Shown here piece after piece: positions 39,932 to 49,108 of a DNA stretch of 64,000 nt. The notes beneath the pieces are model-generated. The model made no database searches. It saw nothing but the letters and a program-made list of their open reading frames with translations, and was not told the DNA's origin. The stretch covers positions 201,769 to 265,768 of the forward strand of contig BJOX01000108.1 in assembly GCA_009731375.1 (NCBI GenBank), written 5' to 3'. Each line of letters begins with the position of its first letter. Positions within the stretch are counted from its first letter, which is position 1. The position numbers and the translations under genes are program-made. Source of the DNA: Paulinella micropora (Eukaryota > Cercozoa > Imbricatea > Euglyphida).

Positions 39932-42900
39932 ATGAACCATTTAGGCAATCCGTGGGCATATCACTATTACGGCTCTGTGATAATAGACGAGGATTTAGAA
40001 GTTGATGGAGTATTATACGGCGATCATATTGAAGCAAACTCAATCCAAGCAAGGACAGACGACATAACAATATCGTCGCGAAATAATAACTCTTCTTTGT
40101 TGATATCTGATACTGGTTATGTGTCAATTAATAACGAATACGATTTACCAATAGCGGACGGCACGGCTAATCAAATATTAAAAACGGACGGGCTCGGCAA
40201 TACTTCATTTGCTACATTGACTTCAAGTTATATAAGCGACTTTGAATTGGATAAATTAACGGATGTAGTCATAAAAGGCACACCCACAAATAACCAACTA
40301 CTCATTTATAGCACAGGACAATGGCGCAATACAAACTCACCTTTTCTTAGATTGGATGGCCTCACTATGATGTTTGGAAATTTAAATGTGGGAGGTTTTA
40401 ATGTAGTAAATGTCGGTAATGTTGATGGTATTGATGTTTCGGCTCTTGATAGTGCTGTGGTTAAATTAACAGGAGACCAAACCATAGCAGGAATTAAGAC
40501 ATTTAGCAGTATAATAAATGCTAGTGCGGGTATTGATATGAAAAGCCAAAGCATAACAAATGTTAATCTTGTTGATGGTATTGATGTTTCGGCTCTTGAT
40601 ACTTCGGTGGTAAAACTAACGGGAGACCAAACCATAACAGGAAACAAAACATTTACTACTTATGTGGCCGTAAAAGACTCAAATCCATTAAACACTGGCA
40701 AGTTATTCTTCAATTACAACAATAATATGGGCTCTATCTATTCGTCGGAGGCAGGCGGCGCAACGGGCTATCCATTATCTTTTGTCGGCTCGTCCATACT
40801 TTTTGCTCCAACAACAGGAGGTGGAATGACATTGGCGAGCAATGTTTTAAATTTTAACAGCACGACAGCAATCAGCGGGCTTCCTGCGCCATTCTATGAC
40901 AATCATGCTTCAACAAAAGCATATACCGATACGAAACTAGCCAAGGACGGCACAACGGCTATGACGGGTAGTTTAAATATGGGAGGATTTAACATAACAA
41001 ATGTAAATTTGGTTGATGGTATTGATGTTTCGGCTCTTGATACCGCAGTAGTCAAACTGACAGGAGACCAAACTATAGGAGGAATTAAAACATTCAGCAG
41101 TATAATAAATGCGAGCGCGGGGATTGATATGAAAAGCCAAAGTATAACAAATGTTAATCTTGTTGATGGTGTTGATGTTTCTACTCTTGATACTTCTGTC
41201 GTTAAACTAACAGGAGACCAAACCATAGCAGGGAACAAAAAATTTACTTCAACAATAGAAGTACGGGGCGCTACTGCTCCAACCGCTTTTGATGGTATCG
41301 GTGTTGCCTTNNNNNNNNNNAAAAATAGGAATGATTGCCGTACAAAAGACAGCAACAGCGACTTGGTATCCGATACAAATAACTGGTTCGTATGTTGAGT
41401 TATATTCGGGTAATAATGTAATTATAACCGCAACTGGCACTACACTATCTTTGAATAACAACAAAATAACAAACTTAGCCACACCATCAGCAACAACGGA
41501 CGGAGCAAACAAAAGTTATGTGGATACATTAGACGGGCAAAATGTGAAACTAACAGGAAACCAAACCATAGCAGGAATTAAGACATATAGCAGTGGTGTT
41601 GAAATAACGGGAAATTCAATCAATTCAACAACAAAGGGCACATTTATCGTTTTCAATTCTACCAGTAATATCGGGTCAATTGCTAGTTTGGATATGAAAA
41701 CTGCAACATATTACAACTTTGAAATTTCTGCGAAAAAAATAAGTTTTATTATTGACGGGACGATTGTCGGTTGGGTAAATGCTTCGGGGTTAGATTGTAA
41801 TAGTAGCAAAATAGCCAACCTTGGAACTCCGACATTATCAACAGACGGAGCGACAAAAGGGTATGCGGACACATTGGACGGGCAAAATGTGAAACTAACA
41901 GGAGACCAAACCATAACGGGAATTAAAATATTTAATGGAACAAGAAATGATGTAAGAGCACTGACCTTATTAAGCCAAGCAGATTTTAATAATGTGGATA
42001 TCACTAATGGTGGAAATATAACATATAATGGGGCGAGGATATTAAACCAAAACGGAGGAGACATATGCTTTTCACAGACAACAGGTGATTGGCAGTCTTT
42101 CTTATATACTCTAAACGCGGATTCAAGTGGAACCGCTAACCAAAGAGGCTACCTATTCACTAATGTAGCATACGATGTAAAAGGGGCGGGACTTTATATT
42201 TCAAAACTTTTGGATAATAAGTCTGCTTCGTCTGACATTGTCCGTTTTAACAATGCGGGCGGTATGAAGTTTTATGGTGCTTTGGATATGAACAGCAACA
42301 ACATAACAAGTGGCGGAACAATAACAGGAACAACATTAACGGCAACTGCGGGTATATCAACGACGACACTAACCGCGAGCGGACTATTAACAGCCGATGG
42401 AGGATGTAAGTTATCTATCCAAAATAAAGTAGATGGAGAGAGCGGACAAGGTATATTTTTATATGATACGGATACTACAAGCTGGGGGATTTATATGGCA
42501 ACTAATCAAGGAGCTACGAATACTAGAAGTTTAGCAGGTGGTTCAGCAGTCGCAGGAAATGATTTTATTCAATGGGCTATGAGATTTAGATGTACTGCTG
42601 GTTCAGATACTGGTTTTATATGGGAGAATGGCTCTGAACAATTGTTAATGTCTTTGAATGGACTTAACGGAACACTATGGACAAAAGGTTAATAACGGCT
42701 AGTGCGGGTGTATCAACAACAACATTAACAACGAGCGATAAAATAACAACAGCACTAGGTAAGCCGATAATCATAGGCAACTCAACAAAGGGAGTGGGAT
42801 CAACAGGTGGTTTAGAAATATACGGGACGGCGAGTAATGTCGCAGGAGCACACATACAGGCAATAACTTCAGCAGACATCTATCCAGTTTTTCAACAACT

Positions 42901-43699
42901 AAACTGGTCGCACGACAATGTCAATTTAAGTTTTGATGCTTATTTTGACGGCACTAACTGGAAATCAAGCCACAGCGGTTCAAACTTTCTAATTCAAAAA
43001 GGTGGAAAACTCGCTTTTTATTATAATTCAGGAACAGCGGTTGGAAACAATATATCTTACACTGAGGCGATGAACATTAATACAAGCGGAGATTTAAGCA
43101 TCACAACAGCATCCAGCGGATTTTTAACATTAAGAAAAAGACCAAGTTATACTTACGACCCGCAAATATATATGAAATCAGGAGGATATTCAAATTATGG
43201 AGTAGTCTGCGCATCTCAGGGAATTCTACATGCTTGGACTACTTCAAACTCTTCAGGTGAGCCGTCTGGTAATTATGTTTATGTTCCTCTTAATGGTAAC
43301 TGGACATACACATCGGACAGAAGGCTAAAATCAGATATTAAAACATTAGAATGTGGAGATTGTTGCGAGAAATTAATGAAGATAAATTGTTGTTCATATT
43401 ATTGGAAATCAGATGAGAAGAAAGAAAAAAAAGGCCACGGATTTATTGCGGACGAAGTAAAAAAAATATTTCCAGAATTTGTATCAGAAAGCGGAATAAA
43501 AGCAGATGATGGAGAAGGCAACCTTGAAGGCATAACATATACAGACTTCATACCAATATTAATAAGTGCTTTTCAACACATGGCAGAAAAAGTGATTAAT
43601 TTAGAAAAAGAAAATAAAACTTTACTTAATATATTACAAGATTTAACCAACCAACTAGCAGAAATACGAGCCGTTGTATATCCAACCAATGTCAAATAA
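39932..43699 (+). pseudogene. Phage-like fibre with repeat shaft and S74 chaperone, gap and frameshift
   Basis: Over 1200 codons in three frame pieces: 39932-41310, 41321-42692 and 42677-43699. The N-terminus is unlike the A fibre (MNHLGNPWAYHYYGSVIIDE, a beta-type capsid or baseplate anchor). The shaft holds at least five VVKLTGDQTIAGNKTF-like units and INASAGIDMKSQSITNVNLV repeats. The C-terminal S74 domain starts at TSDRRLKSDIKTLECG, includes KGHGFIADEVKKIFPEFVSE and ends in the coil NLEKENKTLLNILQDLTNQL. The first break is the 10-N gap at 41311-41320 in an A run; the second is a one-base shift near 42676. Both could be assembly errors, so the gene may be functional. Confidence 0.85.
41311..41320. 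other. Assembly gap (10 N) inside the fibre gene
   Basis: The A-element counterpart has an A8 homopolymer here (GATACAAAAAAAATGG region). The placeholder length changes the apparent frame of the fibre. Confidence 0.9.
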
Positions 43700-44035
43700 T
43701 ACGACTAGACTTCACAGACCCCCACCTATTCTGGATATGGATGGCGAACTAACTCCAGAATTAAGTCCCGTGTTCTTGAAGTAGAACTAAAGACTGAGGA
43801 GAAAAAAATAGAGCACGAATTAGAGGATAACTGGAATTTTTGTATGTCAAACAAGAAAACCGACAGCAGAATGATTAAATACTTATTTCAAATGGGTATC
43901 ATTATCTCCATTATAACCCTTTGTATCGTGAGGCTATCTGAAAAGAACTTACCTTGTGAGGTTGCTAATACTTATGTCGGTATTTTAACACTTTTGATTG
44001 GGATATGCCTTCCATCGCCTTCTTCAAAGAAATGA
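43689..44035 (+). pseudogene. Membrane protein of the fibre cassette, one-base deletion
   Basis: The ATG at 43689 overlaps the fibre stop by 11 bases. The first ~27 codons (NNTTRLHRPPPILDMDGEL) match the A copy at 14374. A missing A near 43768 then shifts the frame; the rest reads MSNKKTDSRMIKYLFQMG with the same two hydrophobic segments (IIISIITLCIV, YVGILTLLIGICLP) to 44035. The break is in AATTAAG against AATTAAAG, a homopolymer difference that could be a sequencing error. Confidence 0.68.
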
Positions 44036-44272
44036 ACATTCATATATATGTGACATATACCATCTATTATCACCATCACAGATTAAAGGCATTGCTTCAT
44101 CAAAACTAATACACCAATCACTAAAGGGTTTATACACACATTTAAATTTAGTATCTATACCTTTTTGAATACAATAAACACAACTTATATTCTTTTTTTC
44201 GCTTACCCGCGAGTAAAAGTCGCAGGCAGTCCGCGACATAACCGAGCATACAAACATCAATATTAATAACAT
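44024..44272 (-). CDS. Small secreted or luminal Cys-rich protein
   Basis: Intact 82-codon frame. Leader MLLILMFVCSVM, then TACDFYSRVSEKKNISCVYC, TKFKCVYKPFSDWC and LICDGDNRWY. It matches 13773-13997 at nearly every position, including all cysteines. It overlaps the 3' end of the membrane protein gene by 12 bases in antiparallel fashion. It keeps its place beside fibre and membrane protein in both elements, but the whole cassette is inverted relative to the capsid genes when A and C are compared. Confidence 0.72.
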   Translation of the reverse strand: MLLILMFVCSVMSRTACDFYSRVSEKKNISCVYCIQKGIDTKFKCVYKPFSDWCISFDEAMPLICDGDNRWYMSHIYECSFL

Positions 44273-44279
44273 TATATAC

Positions 44280-44501
44280 TTAGCCCGCTTTACCTTCTTC
44301 TTTAATTATGTTATTGTAAATTACTTCTCGTTGCTTATCTGATAGTGGCAGGCGGTAAAGGATATTTTGAGGTTTTCTAAAAATACTGGGGCTTCTATTC
44401 ACCAAGTTCTGAGTGATACGGATTTGGTCAATTTCCTTCCCTAGCCGTTCTAGTTCCTCCAGTTGTTGTTCGTCTTTGCTTTTTTCCTTTTTATTTTCCA
44501 T
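44280..44501 (-). CDS. Small charged protein, unknown
   Basis: A 73-codon intact frame (MENKKEKSKDEQQLEELERL). N-terminal two-thirds is a charged helix likely to form a coiled coil; the C-terminus is NILYRLPLSDKQREVIYNNI. It lies 40 bases from the divergent PLA2-domain gene and 7 bases from the Cys-rich protein on the same strand. No counterpart seen in A. Function unknown. Confidence 0.5.
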   Translation of the reverse strand: MENKKEKSKDEQQLEELERLGKEIDQIRITQNLVNRSPSIFRKPQNILYRLPLSDKQREVIYNNIIKEEGKAG

Positions 44502-44541
44502 CCTATCTTATATTATAAGATATATTATACTGCGGATAAAA

Positions 44542-45432
44542 ATGTCTAAACAAAAAAATATCGCCGACGTTAATCCGTATGAAGTGTATAAAGAAGAAGA
44601 ATGGCACATTCCGGGCTACAATTTCAACGGCCGAGGGACGAATATGAGAGATCGTTTCGCGTTAAGTTATAATGGCAGAATGGGCACTAAATCGTTTCAT
44701 TTACCAGTAAACAGGATTGATTATGAAGCAGTTAGGCATGATCCTATGTATATGTCGTCAGATCAGATTGTCAGATATTTTGCAGATTTGATGTACATAG
44801 CAAATGTAGATAAAGCAAGAAATAATCACAATGCTCCTCACGCGATATTAAGCGAAATGGCTATAGGTAGTCAGGCTATGGCAAGATTTACGTGGGAAGC
44901 ACTTAAGTTAAATAAGGTTATTCGGCGGCCTTTAGACAAAGACCACTCGTTGATGGAAGAAATAACGTTAATGATGCGAGAATGGAAAGCATCCACAGAG
45001 GTTCTTAAATATATGGCCACAAAACTCCCATCTGTTTTTGGTGGAACGGCGACACGGCGGATGGTGGGTGCTACAAGCAGGAACCATATAAATCGCGTGT
45101 GGAGGGAATTACAATCAAACTCAAAATACGCGATATTTGCTTATGCTATTCAAGGAAAACGTAGTTTTACCACACCTTTTGAAATGGCATATAGTGCGTA
45201 TGACTATCCAGAAAAATACAAAAAAGTTAAAACAATGGTTGATGCGCTCATGGTTAAGTATGATAAATATTTATCAGATGTTGGTTATTTTGATGATAAT
45301 GGCGATTTTGTCATTAAAGCCGATATTGATAAACAAAAGGCTGAAATGGATTACAAAGATTTCTTTGGAGATTGGCACGAATATGCCACTAAAGTAAGTT
45401 CTACGTATTATCCCAAAATGATAAAAAAATGA
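44542..45432 (+). CDS. Minor capsid-type protein with parvovirus-like phospholipase A2 domain
   Basis: The ATG at 44542 (MSKQKNIADVNPYEVYKEEE) gives 296 residues. Residues ~22-75 hold the PLA2 pattern known from parvovirus VP1 and some Polinton minor capsid proteins: a glycine-rich calcium-loop-like YNFNGRGTNMRDRF, then LPVNRIDYEAVRHDPMY with the HDxxY catalytic motif. Such domains breach endosomal membranes during entry. The C-terminal part is helical and basic. The frame ends at a TGA inside ATAAAAAAATGA. The next open frame starts without an ATG one base out of phase, so this ORF may be the N-terminal piece of a longer protein reaching 47238. Confidence 0.75.
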   Translation: MSKQKNIADVNPYEVYKEEEWHIPGYNFNGRGTNMRDRFALSYNGRMGTKSFHLPVNRIDYEAVRHDPMYMSSDQIVRYFADLMYIANVDKARNNHNAPHAILSEMAIGSQAMARFTWEALKLNKVIRRPLDKDHSLMEEITLMMREWKASTEVLKYMATKLPSVFGGTATRRMVGATSRNHINRVWRELQSNSKYAIFAYAIQGKRSFTTPFEMAYSAYDYPEKYKKVKTMVDALMVKYDKYLSDVGYFDDNGDFVIKADIDKQKAEMDYKDFFGDWHEYATKVSSTYYPKMIKK

Positions 45433-45433
45433 A

Positions 45434-46336
45434 GACTTGTCAAAAGCCTCACATATTGAAGTTGAACAGGAAAATAACGAATTAATACAAGTATCCAACG
45501 AAAAGGATACTCCCCTCCAAATTGATAATATTCTCAAAAATATTACCAACTCTTATTCCGCGAGTGAAAAGATAATCGCAAACCCTACACAACTTCAAAC
45601 CTTATCACCATCGCCAAAAACAATACCATCACCTGCCTTGCCTAAACCAATACCATCGCCCAGTTTAACCACATCCACATCCACATCCACATCGCCTAGT
45701 TTAACCGCATCGTCTAGTTCGCTTAAACCATTACCATCACCCAGTTTAATCGCGTCGTCTAGTCCGTCGGAAACAATAAAAAACGAAAATAATAATAATA
45801 TTAACATAACATCGGAAAAAATGACCACTCCAGCCGAGACCAAATATGACCTGCGAGCGCGGAAGCATATGATAGGTTCTATTGACTCATTAATCGGAGA
45901 TTTTGATGAACAAACTTCTCAGAAAATAAAAGAGCAATACATCAACGCTATTAATGCTGTCACCACCAAATCAAAGATTAATCCTGATGTGTGGAAGGGA
46001 AAAAGTATCAGGGATATTGAATCACATGCGACCAGAAACACTGGAATAAAAATGCCACAACTAAATACTCTACGAGACACATTACTCAACGGAATTAAAA
46101 ATGAACACAAAAAACAACTGACAAAAGAACAAAGAACGCAATTTAAAGATTATCTCGTCGCACAAAAGATTTCATCAATTGCTGATCCAAAAGAGAGAAA
46201 ACTAGTGAGAAAGTCTGTTGCGGAATTAAAAGCAGAGTATGATAAATACAAAGCCGAAATAAAAGACGGAAAAGAAATCGGTAAAGTTAAAGAATTATAC
46301 AAAAGGCATTACAAGCCTATACGGCCAACAATGTGA
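45434..46336 (+). CDS. Middle part of PLA2-linked structural protein (no ATG of its own)
   Basis: Open from 45425 but without an ATG until about residue 125. It begins directly after the TGA of the PLA2 gene, one base out of phase at an A7 run. The N-terminal 110 residues are S/T/P-rich low complexity (SPSLTTSTSTSTSPSL). The rest is helical (YDLRARKHMIGSIDSL, KIKEQYINAINAVTTKSK, LKAEYDKYKAEIKDGKE). It ends at a TGA where the next frame begins, again without an ATG. The simplest reading is one long gene with two one-base shifts; separate genes with non-ATG starts are less likely. Confidence 0.5.
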   Translation, partial: DLSKASHIEVEQENNELIQVSNEKDTPLQIDNILKNITNSYSASEKIIANPTQLQTLSPSPKTIPSPALPKPIPSPSLTTSTSTSTSPSLTASSSSLKPLPSPSLIASSSPSETIKNENNNNINITSEKMTTPAETKYDLRARKHMIGSIDSLIGDFDEQTSQKIKEQYINAINAVTTKSKINPDVWKGKSIRDIESHATRNTGIKMPQLNTLRDTLLNGIKNEHKKQLTKEQRTQFKDYLVAQKISSIADPKERKLVRKSVAELKAEYDKYKAEIKDGKEIGKVKELYKRHYKPIRPTM

Positions 46337-47238
46337 AAGAAGGACAAACTCTATTTGAAGAAATGAAAAAGACCGCACTGCCATCAGTGAAAAAAATACA
46401 ATTACCACCACCTCAAGGTGATAGTAAAGCACCCGCACCACCTGAAGATGATAGTGAAGTCCCCGCACCACCTGAAGATGATAGTAAAGGACTTGTCCCT
46501 GCCCCAGCACCCGCAGATGATAGCGAAGAACCTGCGGACGTGAAAGCCCCCGAGAATGATGTAGTCCAAGCGGGAGTGTATAAGAGCGGTACTAAGGCGG
46601 GATTACCATTTTATGAGAAAAAAGCCATAGTAGATGATGCTACATTGAAAGAGTATAAAGAAAATCCAGACCCCGACCCTTCTACAACGCCAAACCAAGC
46701 GCTAGTTGATTCCATGCGATCCATTGATGATTTTGTTGATAAACTTATGGGGAAATCGCCCGCAGAACAAAAGAAGGAACTCTCAAATCTGTTTCGTTTC
46801 ATTACACCATCCGATCAGAATGGGGGTATCGGCACCAATAAAACCAACATACTGCTGAAAGGAAACAAAGAACGACAGGATCGCGTGCTAGATGCGCCAA
46901 TGTATGAACTTTACGATAATACTCAATTCAGCAACACTAACAACAACATGATTATGAACCGATATAACAGGGCGGTTATGATTAAACGAGCCTCTGACAA
47001 AGTCCGCATGCCTTCTGTTAGATCGCGGTTGGTTAAAAACTTCAAAGCGGAGATTCCACCGCAGATACAAACAAGGGCGGAGAAGAAAGATTTTAAACCG
47101 CTAATTAATCCCCCCTCTGACTATTCTTTTGGAAGCCCGTATTCTCCATTCTTTCACAATTATGCTCATCCTCCTATGCCGTGGGGTGTTGAATACGATA
47201 ATTACAGACATAATCAAAACTATTTTATTAATCCTTAA
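46333..47238 (+). CDS. C-terminal part of PLA2-linked structural protein (no ATG at the 5' edge)
   Basis: Open from before 46333, with GTG as the first possible codon of the frame; the first ATG is at codon ~11. It carries three copies of a P-A-P-P-E-D-D-S repeat (PAPPEDDSEVPAPPEDDSK). Then come an acidic stretch and a folded-looking C-terminus (NTQFSNTNNNMIMNRYNRAV, PSVRSRLVKNFKAEIPP) with an aromatic tail (SPYSPFFHNYAHPPMPWGV). It ends 9 bases before the ATPase ATG. Position between PLA2 and ATPase in the capsid cluster suggests a virion protein. Confidence 0.55.
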   Translation: MKEGQTLFEEMKKTALPSVKKIQLPPPQGDSKAPAPPEDDSEVPAPPEDDSKGLVPAPAPADDSEEPADVKAPENDVVQAGVYKSGTKAGLPFYEKKAIVDDATLKEYKENPDPDPSTTPNQALVDSMRSIDDFVDKLMGKSPAEQKKELSNLFRFITPSDQNGGIGTNKTNILLKGNKERQDRVLDAPMYELYDNTQFSNTNNNMIMNRYNRAVMIKRASDKVRMPSVRSRLVKNFKAEIPPQIQTRAEKKDFKPLINPPSDYSFGSPYSPFFHNYAHPPMPWGVEYDNYRHNQNYFINP

Positions 47239-47247
47239 ATATACCAA

Positions 47248-48117
47248 ATGAAGCGCGAACTTAGACCAAATAGATTACCAAGAAAAACACTTTTGCGAAC
47301 GGCACTAGAAGAAAGCAAAATTGAACAAATACACGAACATGAGTTTCAAGTTAGCCGACCCGTTATAACGGAATTACCAAAAAAAGAACAAAAATTTAAG
47401 AAGGGCTTACAAATTGAAGCAATTGAATCTGAACGCGATAGCGTCAAAGAGAAACCGATACAAAAGGGCAATATCCTCCCCGGAATGGGGCTGTTTATTA
47501 TATGCGGTGCGACTGGAAGTGGGAAGTCAGTTATGGTTGCTAACGTGCTAGGTAATGAACATATGCTTAAGGGTTGGTGGGACGAAATTTATATGTTTTG
47601 TTTATCTCCTTCTAAGATGCTCACAGACATTTTGAAACTGAAAGACGACCACATTATAAGAGAAGATAGGCCAGAACTACTACGAAAAATCTTGGACGAA
47701 CAAAAAAGCAAAATAGAAGCGAAGGGGTATGAAAAAGCACCAAAAATATTGATAATATGTGATGATGTTGCTCAATCTCGCAAATTTCTTAAACACGAAG
47801 TTTTACAAGAAATAGCCTTTGCCTCCACACACGCGAAGGTATCCGTTTGGATTACCACTCAATCATACATGCAAATCCCGCGAAATGTAAGAATAAATGC
47901 CCACTATATTGCTATATTTTCAGGCGTGAAGCGATCAGAGATTGAACGAATAAAGACGGAACACGAAAGCCAGTATTTAAGCGACAAGGAAATGGATATG
48001 TTGATTAGACACGCAACAGCAGACCCTTATTCATTTTTATTTATTAATAATAGGGTTGCCGATAAGCGCCAAGTATTTAGAAAAAATTTTGATACTATTT
48101 TACACTTAAAAAAATAA
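47248..48117 (+). CDS. FtsK/HerA-type genome-packaging ATPase
   Basis: Intact 289-codon frame. A ~75-residue basic N-terminal extension precedes the P-loop: GLFIICGATGSGKSVMVANV (Walker A GATGSGKS, ~residue 88). Walker B ILIICDDVAQSRK is near 170, and the sensor strand VSVWITTQSYMQIP (~205) carries the conserved Q. It matches packaging ATPases of PLVs, virophages and Polintons, which drive genome entry into preformed capsids. It is more canonical than the A copy at 12475-13256. The capsid genes follow on the same strand. Confidence 0.9.
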   Translation: MKRELRPNRLPRKTLLRTALEESKIEQIHEHEFQVSRPVITELPKKEQKFKKGLQIEAIESERDSVKEKPIQKGNILPGMGLFIICGATGSGKSVMVANVLGNEHMLKGWWDEIYMFCLSPSKMLTDILKLKDDHIIREDRPELLRKILDEQKSKIEAKGYEKAPKILIICDDVAQSRKFLKHEVLQEIAFASTHAKVSVWITTQSYMQIPRNVRINAHYIAIFSGVKRSEIERIKTEHESQYLSDKEMDMLIRHATADPYSFLFINNRVADKRQVFRKNFDTILHLKK

Positions 48118-48153
48118 AGTTGATTTAATTTAAATCAACTTATATATATAGCA

Positions 48154-48633
48154 ATGAGCAAATTATTTACCACACAATACATGCAGGCGGTATCTATCTA
48201 TCGCCAGCAGAATGGAATTCAAGGAATGTTTTGTCCAAAGAAAGGCTCTCCAGAATATATGTCCATAATCCAAATCAGCGACAAGATTAAATCTGGAGAA
48301 ATTCCCGCACAACTTAAACCAAGAGCACCACGAAAAAAGAAAATACAAGCCCCAGCCGATGTCTCACCTATAGAAACTGCCTCAACTAAATCTGCTGACC
48401 TTTCGTTAAACAGAAAAACACCCGATTTACAGCCAAATCCAGTATCAAATACGGCACCGCCACCAAATGCTTTACCGATAGAAACAACTCCCGCCGCACC
48501 ACCAGTGGAAACGCAATCAGAAGGACTAACAGACGCGGAGTTTGAAGAACTTGACAAGCAAACATTCAATTCTCAAACTTGCCGAGACCTTATTCATTTA
48601 ATTAATTTTATGAAGAAGAACAATATTAAATAA
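48154..48633 (+). CDS. Unknown protein between ATPase and capsid, proline-rich middle
   Basis: Intact 159-codon frame after TTATATATATAGCAATG. The N-terminal 60 residues (MQAVSIYRQQNGIQGMF, KGSPEYMSIIQISDKIKSG) look folded. The middle is P/A/T-rich, and the C-terminal helix is acidic then basic (TDAEFEELDKQTFNSQTC, LIHLINFMKKNN). No domain recognised. Its place in the capsid cluster makes a structural or assembly role likely. Confidence 0.6.
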   Translation: MSKLFTTQYMQAVSIYRQQNGIQGMFCPKKGSPEYMSIIQISDKIKSGEIPAQLKPRAPRKKKIQAPADVSPIETASTKSADLSLNRKTPDLQPNPVSNTAPPPNALPIETTPAAPPVETQSEGLTDAEFEELDKQTFNSQTCRDLIHLINFMKKNNIK

Positions 48634-48640
48634 ATAATAT

Positions 48641-49048
48641 ATGATGATTAAAAACACACGTGCCTCCAATAAATTGTCCAACGAGTTTATTAACAAACTC
48701 AATGAAGCGAACAGGCCAGTGAGTGATGGTATGATGCTAAATCATTTTGAATTATGGTCTGACAAAGGCGCTCCTCTCGTAAATCAAGACCTTACGGAAT
48801 ATTCAAATTTGTATCCAATTTCAACATATAATTTACAAAATATGTTGCCAGATATTAGCGATAAAGGAACATCGGACGTTGTTGATTTAGATACTGCCGT
48901 GTCTAGTTTGAAATTTTTACAAAAAGCCGTGAAGAATGCTACATCTAGAGAGTATCAGCTTGACAGCAGAGAAAAGAGTGATAGTGCTTTGACATCAATA
49001 CAAGGGGATGTAAGAAAAATAAAAAATGTGTTTTTGCCCGACGAATAA
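48641..49048 (+). CDS. Unknown 135-aa protein upstream of the capsid gene
   Basis: Intact frame (MMIKNTRASNKLSNEFINKL). It starts 8 bases after the previous stop, with AT-rich AATAATATATGATG as leader. Middle residues LNHFELWSDKGAPLVNQDL and SNLYPISTYNLQNMLP look globular; the C-terminus is helical (SSLKFLQKAVKNATSREYQL). No cysteines or membrane segment. Probably a minor virion protein by position; no family known to me. Confidence 0.55.
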   Translation: MMIKNTRASNKLSNEFINKLNEANRPVSDGMMLNHFELWSDKGAPLVNQDLTEYSNLYPISTYNLQNMLPDISDKGTSDVVDLDTAVSSLKFLQKAVKNATSREYQLDSREKSDSALTSIQGDVRKIKNVFLPDE

Positions 49049-49108
49049 ATTGATTAATTTTAGAAATAATTATTTTTTTTCAATAATATAAGCGAGCGCA
49101 TTTCCACC

